This document shows positions 57,938-64,000 of a stretch of DNA of 64,000 nucleotides, piece by piece (within the stretch, counting starts at the first letter, position 1; every line of letters begins with the position of its first letter). Where the stretch lies: the NCBI GenBank assembly GCA_902583715.1, contig CACHXC010000005.1, positions 1 to 64,000 of the forward strand. The letters are read 5' to 3'. Under the pieces are notes generated by a model that saw only the letters and a list, made by a program, of their open reading frames with translations, searched no databases and was not told the DNA's origin. Origin of the DNA: an uncultured SAR116 cluster alpha proteobacterium. Lineage in GTDB: Bacteria; Pseudomonadota; Alphaproteobacteria; Puniceispirillales; Puniceispirillaceae. Both the position numbers and the translations under genes were made by a program.

Positions 57938-57959
57938 ACAAAGTGTGCAAACACCTTGT
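57938..57959. promoter_or_regulatory. Inverted repeat between TSUP and LysR genes
   Basis: ACAAAGTG and CACCTTGT form an 8-bp inverted repeat with one mismatch and a 6-nt spacer. It is located about 40 bp upstream of lysR in the divergent region. It is a candidate LysR operator. Confidence 0.4.
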
Positions 57960-58000
57960 GATATAACGACTGTCTGCCAGTTGCCCAAAGGTATGAAATT

Positions 58001-58951
58001 ATGTTTCTTAAGCAACTTGAATATTTGATTGCTGTAATCGAAGAGGATCACTTCGGAAGGGCAGCTTCTCGCTGCAATGTTAAACAACCCAGCCTCTCAA
58101 ACGGCATTAAACAACTTGAGTTAGAACTTGGCGTAACACTATTTAAACGAGGCCGCGGTCAGCGTTTGTATGGGGTCACAGAAGAGGGAAAACGGGTTGC
58201 AGAGTGGTCTCGCATTATTCTTGCCAATTGCACTTCTATGCGAGACACAATTTCAGAAATGCAGAACAACCTAAGTGGCACTATCCGGCTTGGCGCAATA
58301 ACTTCGATGTCACCAGTTTTGCCGATCATCCTACAACGAATCCGAAAAGCTTACCCTTTAGTTTCAGTTGATGTTCGTTTCGTAGGAAACGAGGAATTGC
58401 AGACTGGTTTGGATAATTTCTCGATTGACTGCGGAATAACATACATGGATCAGGCAACTGAAATGCCATGGTGTGATGTGGTGCCAATTTTTGAAGAGAC
58501 ATGGAGCTTGCTCGTCCCAGACTCGTTTGAGTTTGAAGAAATGGATGAGATTAGCTGGGAACAAGCAGGTGACTTGCCACTAGCTTTACTTCGGCCATCA
58601 ATGTATGAGCGCGCCATCGCAGAGGAAACATTTACTAGAGCAGGAAAGAAAGTCACACCCAAGATCGAGTCTGAGTCGATACTGCACCTAATGTTTCAAA
58701 CACAATTTACGGAGCTTTGCACTATCATACCTTCCCATTACACACGAATGCCAGGACTTCATTCTGGAACAAAAGCTTTACTGCTGAAGGACCCAGTTAT
58801 TAGAAAAGGGATCGGCTTATTTTGGTTAAAAACTGAAACAGAAATCCCAATAACAAAAATCACTGAGGAGGTTGGTCGGTCTTTAGCAGAGAATGGCGAA
58901 CTACAAAAATTCCTCTATCGGGACAATCTTTACGATTCAATGGACAACTAA
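58001..58951 (+). CDS. LysR-family transcriptional regulator
   Basis: A 316-aa regulator. The helix-turn-helix starts MFLKQLEYLIAVIEEDHFGR and the effector domain begins SGTIRLGAITSMSPVLPIIL. AAAGG lies about 10 nt before the ATG. It is divergent from the small TSUP gene and convergent with the Rieske-like gene, separated by a bidirectional terminator. It probably controls the TSUP gene and possibly the nearby C1 genes. Confidence 0.93.
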   Translation: MFLKQLEYLIAVIEEDHFGRAASRCNVKQPSLSNGIKQLELELGVTLFKRGRGQRLYGVTEEGKRVAEWSRIILANCTSMRDTISEMQNNLSGTIRLGAITSMSPVLPIILQRIRKAYPLVSVDVRFVGNEELQTGLDNFSIDCGITYMDQATEMPWCDVVPIFEETWSLLVPDSFEFEEMDEISWEQAGDLPLALLRPSMYERAIAEETFTRAGKKVTPKIESESILHLMFQTQFTELCTIIPSHYTRMPGLHSGTKALLLKDPVIRKGIGLFWLKTETEIPITKITEEVGRSLAENGELQKFLYRDNLYDSMDN

Positions 58952-58968
58952 TTTTTTATTATGAAAAC

Positions 58969-58998
58969 AAAAAAGGGGCACCTAAACGCCCCTTTTTT
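58969..58998. terminator. Bidirectional terminator between LysR and Rieske-like genes
   Basis: AAAAAAGGGGC, an 8-nt loop and GCCCCTTTTTT form a symmetric hairpin with A and T runs on both sides. It lies between the convergent stops at 58951 and 59016 and can terminate transcription from either direction. Confidence 0.93.
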
Positions 58999-59015
58999 AA
59001 AATCTAAAGTTATTT

Positions 59016-60104
59016 TTACTCAGCGGCCATCACATTGTCACCGCCCAAGCCAAGAGGATTGGCCGGAGAAACTCCCAGGAAATTACCCCATGCTTCGTAG
59101 TAATGTCGCATGCCAACTTCATCATGAATTGTCGAATTCTCGTGGCGACCATGTAAAATGTTACGAGTTTCGGTGCCCTCTCTCATGGTGGTGCCCTGAC
59201 CGGCAACACCAATCAAATCTTCATGTAGGTTACGACCAAATGGCCCCCAAATCGAATTGTGATGCTTAATCCTGGTCGCGCGGTCTTCTTTGGAGTCGCT
59301 TTTCAAACCATAGCCTCTAAATTCAATCATGACCTTGTTTGGGCCAAGAGGTGTTACAGAGTCACTTCTGTAAGCACTACCACGGAGGTTAAAATTAAAC
59401 CCAGGAAACAAATCAACCATGTACCACTGGTTCGGTGGCAGATTAGGGAAAGATAGCTCCCCTCTATCGTCAAACCCGTCATACTCTTCGTAATTTACCG
59501 TGAAACTGCTTACGTTAACATGACCGTTATCAAATGGGATGTTTTTCCGCGCGAAATATTCGTCGTTAAAACCAGACACACGGTTAAAATAATGCATGAA
59601 ATCATGGTAGAATTCACTGTTAGTGTCATGCCAAAGCTTGTAGTTAGTATCAATGACAGCTTTGTGGTAATGGAAAACATCTAACTCTTCTTCGTCAATC
59701 GCATCGGCGATACAGTCAAATGCGCCGCAAGTCCACTCTTCCACACTTTGTGAAGGGTTAGGATCGAGAGTTATCCAAACCATGCCACCATGTTTGACTT
59801 CACTGTGCAGCTTTTTCAGACCATCGGTGTCAATACCGTTTCCTGCAGGCCGGTCGCTTGATGGGCACAAAAACGCTTCAACAGTGTCACCACGGTTAAC
59901 AGCAACAACATTTTGATGGGCTATTTGGGAAGATCTGAAATCGCCTTTGTTCGACATTTCGCTTGTATGACAAACAGGAACCCATACTTTTGAAAAGATT
60001 TGCTCAATCTCTTGCTGATAAATGCTATGGTTGTTGTAGCATTCGCTAGATATGAATTCCACCTTGGGCTTCTTCAACCAATTTTTGTGATTTCTAGGCG
60101 CCAT
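59016..60104 (-). CDS. Rieske-oxygenase alpha-subunit-like protein lacking the Rieske cluster motif
   Basis: A 362-aa protein with the architecture of ring-hydroxylating oxygenase alpha subunits. The N-terminus (IFSKVWVPVCHTSEM, then DFRSSQIAHQNVVAVNRGD) leads normally to the Rieske domain. Where CxH and CxxH ligands should occur there is only VEAFLCPSSDRPAGNGIDTD, and no CxH or CxxH exists anywhere in the protein. The catalytic domain keeps HDTNSEFYHDFMHYFNR with candidate iron ligands H167 and H171, and a C-terminal WGPFGRNLHEDLIG. GGGAG precedes the ATG. Enzymatic activity without a [2Fe-2S] cluster is questionable, so it may be a redirected enzyme or a binding protein. Confidence 0.75.
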   Translation of the reverse strand: MAPRNHKNWLKKPKVEFISSECYNNHSIYQQEIEQIFSKVWVPVCHTSEMSNKGDFRSSQIAHQNVVAVNRGDTVEAFLCPSSDRPAGNGIDTDGLKKLHSEVKHGGMVWITLDPNPSQSVEEWTCGAFDCIADAIDEEELDVFHYHKAVIDTNYKLWHDTNSEFYHDFMHYFNRVSGFNDEYFARKNIPFDNGHVNVSSFTVNYEEYDGFDDRGELSFPNLPPNQWYMVDLFPGFNFNLRGSAYRSDSVTPLGPNKVMIEFRGYGLKSDSKEDRATRIKHHNSIWGPFGRNLHEDLIGVAGQGTTMREGTETRNILHGRHENSTIHDEVGMRHYYEAWGNFLGVSPANPLGLGGDNVMAAE

Positions 60105-60389
60105 TTTCTACTCCCGAACATAAACAGTGCGCGACAGATCTCGCAATATACATACCAAATATCGGCGATCTTGGCTTTCATGTCAATCTACGCGTTAAGG
60201 ATTTGCTAAAATCGGCTAATAGTCTGAACCAATAAAGAGATAACTCTCACTCATCATTTTCTTGCAGTTGGTTCCCATCAGTACTTCATGTAGGATGACA
60301 GACACGTGTCAAAAGACAAAACGTTAAGTGACAAAACTTGCCGCATTGTCCAATAGCGGTAAAAATCCCAAGCGACGTGGAATTTTCTT

Positions 60390-61331
60390 ATGGTACGAAA
60401 CGGAATGAATGATCCAAACAACGGCTTTTTATATAGTGGACATGCCAGCGATCAGGAGGCCCTGATCAAAAAAGCGTCGAAAGACAATCCAAAAGAATTT
60501 ATTTTCGTCCGCGCAACCAGTTCAACGGTTCTAGAGACCGCCCGAAAAGCCCATAAGTTAAAGCTCGTCAAACCAATTTTAGTTGGCGAACGGAAAGCAA
60601 TTGAAAAAGCATCAAATTCAATTGGTTGGTCCCTCAAAAATATCGACGTTGTCGCTACAAATGATGAAGAAGATGCCATCTCCTCTTCTGTAAATCTCTT
60701 TAAATCTGGTAATATTTCGGGTTTCGTAAAGGGTAACCTACACACAGATACATTCATGGGCGGCCTTGTCAAAAGAGAGGCTGGAGTTCGGGCTGGCCGA
60801 CGACTTGTTCATGTCTTTGTCATGCTGCCTCCTAACGGGGGCGAGCCACTTTTAATAAGTGACGCTGCGATAAATATAAGACCCGACATTAACACCCGCG
60901 TTGAGGCAGCACTCTTAATGGCTGAAATGTCACGAAAACTGGGTTGCACACGACCAAAAGTAGCGGTTCTATCAGCTACTGAGAGCATTCTGCCTGCTAT
61001 GCCGTCAAGCGTCGAAGCAGTTGAAATTGCCAGATTGGCTCGAGAGAAAGATCCTGATGCAGATTTTTTTGGGCCCCTTTCTTTTGATCTTGCAATTTCA
61101 CCTAGAGCCACTGCCGAAAAGGGTATAACTAACCAAGTAGCTGGCAGGGCCAACGCACTTGTTGTACCCGACATTGTATCAGGTAATATTCTGTTCAAGT
61201 CTCTTGTTTGGTGTGCAGGCGGATTGGCAGCTGGTTTGGTTTTAGGTGGCGCCGTGCCAATAGTATTGACCAGTCGCTCTGATCCACCAGAAGCAAGACT
61301 TGCAGCTATAGCACTCGCATCTCTAGCGTGA
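60390..61331 (+). CDS. Phosphate acetyl/butyryltransferase-like protein
   Basis: A 313-aa protein of the Pta/Ptb family, which exchanges CoA for phosphate on acyl groups. KPILVGERKAIEKASNSIGW near residue 60, SGFVKGNLHTDTFMGGLVKR, KVAVLSATESILPAMPSSVE and the C-terminal NILFKSLVWCAGGLAAGLVL are family features. The ATG at 60390 is used; an ATG five codons in is possible. No ack or buk kinase is adjacent. It is divergent from the Rieske-like gene, which could supply the acyl compound, but this is inference. Confidence 0.88.
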   Translation: MVRNGMNDPNNGFLYSGHASDQEALIKKASKDNPKEFIFVRATSSTVLETARKAHKLKLVKPILVGERKAIEKASNSIGWSLKNIDVVATNDEEDAISSSVNLFKSGNISGFVKGNLHTDTFMGGLVKREAGVRAGRRLVHVFVMLPPNGGEPLLISDAAINIRPDINTRVEAALLMAEMSRKLGCTRPKVAVLSATESILPAMPSSVEAVEIARLAREKDPDADFFGPLSFDLAISPRATAEKGITNQVAGRANALVVPDIVSGNILFKSLVWCAGGLAAGLVLGGAVPIVLTSRSDPPEARLAAIALASLA

Positions 61332-61371
61332 AATTTTAGTATCAAGTGCAATAAATATGTTTAGCAAAATA

Positions 61372-62508
61372 TTAAATCGCAGTAATTTTTTGGAAATTAC
61401 TGTAGAAACGGCGTGAACAAACAATAGCTTTCCGGCTTTTGACTGAATAACAGCTGTCCCCAAAAACGCAAATTTGGTTACCATTGACGGCTAACTCAGG
61501 TTTGATCTGAGCAATTGCGATCGTTTTACCGAGCCATGCACTTACTGCGTGGCTAGTTATTTTACCAACAGTCTGCCCGTTCGCATACAAGAAGCTGTGT
61601 TCGTACAACGGGCTAAGCCCATCAATGGTCAAGCCAACAATCTTGTGCCTTGGCATTCGGGATTTTTTCTCCCACGCAGTTTTTCCACGAAAATGTTTTT
61701 TCGAACCATCAATTATAAAGTCGAGCCCAAGTTCAGTTGGAGTCTCAGAGCCTGTCATATCACGTCCAAAAAATAACAAGCCTGCCTCAATCCGGGCGAT
61801 ATCGATTGCATCGAATCCAACAGGCACGGCTCCATTCGAAACCAGATAGTTCCATACATGGATTGCGTGCTGAGATTTTACGAAAATTTCAAAACCATCC
61901 TCACCTGAATAACTGGTACGCGCAATCATTACATCTGAGTCTGAAATGGAAAACAGCCCATGTTCGAAACGTCCAAGATTTACAGGCAGTGGCCCCCTAA
62001 CGATCCTTTTAATCACAGTCGCCGCATGTGGCCCTTGCAACATCAGGCATACTGTATCATCGTCAGCCCGCGCAATAACTTCGGTACCCTCCAGTGACTT
62101 CGAGAGGTAGTCCACACCAAAGCCAGCACCAAAACAAATCAACCAAGACGCATCAAATTTTTCAGACTCTAGCGATGACAGACGAAAGACTATTGCATCG
62201 TCAATCACGTATCCGTTCTCATTCAGCAAAGCTGCATAAGTGGCCACACCTGGTTTGATCTTATTGCAATCGCGTGTAATCAAAAAATCTATAACTTCAG
62301 AAGCACCTGAACCCTTGAGCCATATCTTTTTTATACCCGACATATCTGTGAGGCCAGCAGCCTTGCGGATCGCTTTGTGCTCAGACTCAACTCCCTTGCT
62401 ATAACTTTTTGAGACTGGCATCTGGTTCCAGACGAAAAAGTCAGCGCCAAGAGCCTCATGAACTGAAACTATCGGGCTGGATCTGGAATTTGCAAAGCTT
62501 ACCCGCAT
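61372..62508 (-). CDS. GcvT/DmdA-family aminomethyltransferase-like protein
   Basis: A 378-aa protein of the T-protein fold used by GcvT, DmdA and other THF-dependent demethylases. DMSGIKKIWLKGSGASEVID opens the folate-binding domain. LLNENGYVIDDAIVFRL carries the Asp that is catalytic in GcvT. SYSGEDGFEIFVKSQHAIHV and DIARIEAGLLFFGRDMTGSE are typical later elements. The ATG at 62508 shares one base with the TGA of the upstream GldG-like gene. It would pass a methyl or methylene group to THF. The substrate is unknown; DMSP is possible but the N-terminus is not DmdA-like. Confidence 0.83.
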   Translation of the reverse strand: MRVSFANSRSSPIVSVHEALGADFFVWNQMPVSKSYSKGVESEHKAIRKAAGLTDMSGIKKIWLKGSGASEVIDFLITRDCNKIKPGVATYAALLNENGYVIDDAIVFRLSSLESEKFDASWLICFGAGFGVDYLSKSLEGTEVIARADDDTVCLMLQGPHAATVIKRIVRGPLPVNLGRFEHGLFSISDSDVMIARTSYSGEDGFEIFVKSQHAIHVWNYLVSNGAVPVGFDAIDIARIEAGLLFFGRDMTGSETPTELGLDFIIDGSKKHFRGKTAWEKKSRMPRHKIVGLTIDGLSPLYEHSFLYANGQTVGKITSHAVSAWLGKTIAIAQIKPELAVNGNQICVFGDSCYSVKSRKAIVCSRRFYSNFQKITAI

Positions 62509-64000
62509 CAAAATTTTCTGATCCTTTGAGATCTCCGTCTAAAATCTCGCAGTATCAATAAAATAACAGCAGAAAAAATTGGACCACAAATAAGGTTTAG
62601 CAATATTGTTACTTGGAACAGCTCATTGACATCCTGCCTAATTTGAAGCCGAATTTTCCGAAGCTCTTCTTTCAGCGGATATATCATCTCTCGAATTTTA
62701 AGAACTTCCAGTTTGAGAGACTCCGGTAAATCGTTTTCAGTCTTCGCATTTGCTAGTTTTAGAAACTGCCTGATATTTTCCTCAGCCGCGTTTATGCTTG
62801 AGGCAAACTCAACCTCTTTCGAGTGATATTTTTCTCGGCTAGCAACTAACATTTCTTCAACTTTTGAAAAAACTCTGACCGGGCTTTTTCTAGACCTAAT
62901 CTCCAATAAGTCTTCCGAGCCAGCTGAGAGCTCCACCAAGTTCAAAAACAAATTGTGATTATCGTTAATAGGTCTGGACAGAGCTGCAGCCGTGGATCCA
63001 ACACCCGCTCTGCTGAAACCATCATAAAGCCAATCAGTATCTCCAACCAACACCAAAGATGCTGACGTTTTTAGATCGTTTGCATTGTTGCGCAGGAATG
63101 GGGATGACAATTTTTCGTTGACCCGACCGACAATAATTTTTGGAGCCTGCACATCGCTTTCAAAGGCCAATGAGAGTTCTCCCGTGCTCTTCTCATTAAA
63201 CGAGGCGCGCGTTTCTATGGAAATTTGTTCACTGGTGACAACAATTGGCTTTAAAAAATTAGACCCTTCCTCTGAGGTAAAGCCTCCTGCCTCTGCAAAC
63301 AATAACTCATTAAGATTGGCAACAACTGGCTCATCTTTTGTCATGTTTTTTTCGCGCAGTCTTAGCCAATATGGATACGCGAAATTTTTGCCGTTTCCTG
63401 TCTCCACATTTGCGGCATTTTCAAAATCACCAACAACACCATCACGAGAAAATTCTATTCCATAAAATTGTATCAGATCCGCAATTGTGTTGATTTTCCC
63501 TATCCCCGATAGCCCCAATTCCAATTTAGCGTTGGCTTCGTTCATACGCTGAAAAGGATCGAGCATTATTATTGCACTTCTACCCTCTTGAATGTGTTGA
63601 TCGATTGCCTTGACCATCGCCTGCCGGATGATTGGCGCATCAAAAATTATCAGGACATCATATTGTTCATCTAAACTCTCAGCAAAATATGGAAGGACAG
63701 ACACGTCGTATTGACGTTTTAGGTCCTCTATTACGGATAAACCAGGGTGTGTCGTGTGTGCATTAGAGGGCTTAAGCACTGAGGACAACAGAGCTATCCT
63801 TGGTGGCTGTGCGCGTTGTAAATTGCTCAGCTGGAGTGCGAGGTCATATTCCAGCGAGGCTGCCCGATTCACATCTATGTAACCAGTTGTTAAAGAGCGA
63901 TCCTCTTTACTGATAACCATACCAAAGTAGAATTCGTCACCTGAAGACATCGGTATACGAGCGATGCCAGCACTTTCCGCCTCATCAGCTTCGCGACTAT
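62508..64000 (-). CDS. GldG-like ABC transporter accessory protein (5' end cut by window edge)
   Basis: The minus frame is open from the right edge to a stop at 62508, about 497 codons in the window. It includes EFYFGMVISKEDRSLTTGYI and RAASLEYDLALQLSNLQRAQ, typical of the GldG/ABC_transp_aux family that works with ABC-2 exporters. A long helical stretch (about residues 360-450) precedes a single C-terminal membrane segment, ILLNLICGPIFSAVILLILR. The ATG at 63950 is internal because the frame continues to the edge with homologous sequence. The ATPase and permease genes presumably lie to the right. Confidence 0.85.
   Translation of the reverse strand, partial: SREADEAESAGIARIPMSSGDEFYFGMVISKEDRSLTTGYIDVNRAASLEYDLALQLSNLQRAQPPRIALLSSVLKPSNAHTTHPGLSVIEDLKRQYDVSVLPYFAESLDEQYDVLIIFDAPIIRQAMVKAIDQHIQEGRSAIIMLDPFQRMNEANAKLELGLSGIGKINTIADLIQFYGIEFSRDGVVGDFENAANVETGNGKNFAYPYWLRLREKNMTKDEPVVANLNELLFAEAGGFTSEEGSNFLKPIVVTSEQISIETRASFNEKSTGELSLAFESDVQAPKIIVGRVNEKLSSPFLRNNANDLKTSASLVLVGDTDWLYDGFSRAGVGSTAAALSRPINDNHNLFLNLVELSAGSEDLLEIRSRKSPVRVFSKVEEMLVASREKYHSKEVEFASSINAAEENIRQFLKLANAKTENDLPESLKLEVLKIREMIYPLKEELRKIRLQIRQDVNELFQVTILLNLICGPIFSAVILLILRDFRRRSQRIRKF

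Noticed and set aside
61380-61402. CAGTAATTT/AAATTACTG hairpin as a terminator for the GcvT-like gene
   Set aside because: The perfect dyad lies within the last codons of the gene and is AT-rich with no clear U-run, so termination there is not well supported.
1-64000. CRISPR arrays, insertion sequences, prophage or integrase genes, tRNA and rRNA genes
   Set aside because: None were recognised on either strand; the C9 run and short dyads are not array-like.

Overview
The window looks like chromosomal DNA of a marine alphaproteobacterium. The general amino-acid transporter (aap), the polyamine/agmatine block, the sat-aprMBA and soeABC sulfur-oxidation genes and the many EamA exporters fit a SAR116-like or related planktonic lineage. 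This placement is inference from gene content; no rRNA or tRNA gene was found to test it.

Layout. 1-3.6 kb: aapJ-aapQ-aapM amino-acid ABC transporter on the minus strand, with aapM cut by the window edge. 3.8-13.6 kb: a PHP phosphoesterase, an EamA exporter, then a minus-strand group of a polytopic membrane protein, two FAD amino-acid oxidoreductases and a glutathione transferase, followed by an ABC-F ATPase and a LysR regulator. 13.7-16.1 kb: flavodoxin-fold reductase, uracil-DNA glycosylase (ung) and an EamA exporter. 16.1-22.2 kb: a probable light/photo-oxidative stress block with CPD photolyase, FeS-type photolyase, DUF3833 protein, chalcone-isomerase-like protein, a YciB-like membrane protein and a divergent short-chain dehydrogenase. 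22.3-26.5 kb: FAH-family hydrolase, two abutting pseudogenes (CmcJ-type dioxygenase and glutathione transferase), an EamA exporter and dihydroorotase. 26.7-37.6 kb: polyamine locus with agmatinase, two gamma-glutamylpolyamine-synthetase-like proteins, a class III aminotransferase, a PuuB-like oxidase and a PotF-A-B-C transporter. 37.8-39.8 kb: membrane pyrophosphatase.

40.1-53.1 kb is a sulfur island. SoeABC (cytoplasmic sulfite dehydrogenase) is divergent from a LysR regulator, followed by sat-aprM-aprB-aprA (sulfite to sulfate through APS), a metallophosphoesterase, an unknown small protein, and a small membrane protein with a TauE/SafE exporter. Both known cytoplasmic routes of sulfite oxidation are therefore encoded side by side. 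The LysR gene has a frameshift in a run of nine C.

53.2-62.5 kb is a one-carbon region: folD, fhs, a PanB-like hydroxymethyltransferase, a second TauE/SafE protein with a divergent LysR, a Rieske-oxygenase-like protein that has lost all Rieske cluster ligands, a Ptb-like phosphotransacylase, and a GcvT/DmdA-like protein overlapping a GldG-like ABC accessory gene cut by the right edge. This combination is not one I recognise as a described pathway and is the best candidate in the window for an undescribed system. A working hypothesis is oxidation of a methylated or sulfonated C1 compound, feeding tetrahydrofolate metabolism and the neighbouring sulfite oxidation.

Regulatory structure: two transport operons carry an intrinsic-terminator-like hairpin directly after the binding-protein gene, and several divergent promoters contain clear inverted repeats. 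By eye, base composition is mosaic: about 4-36 kb is GC-richer and 44.7-52 kb and 56-64 kb are AT-richer.
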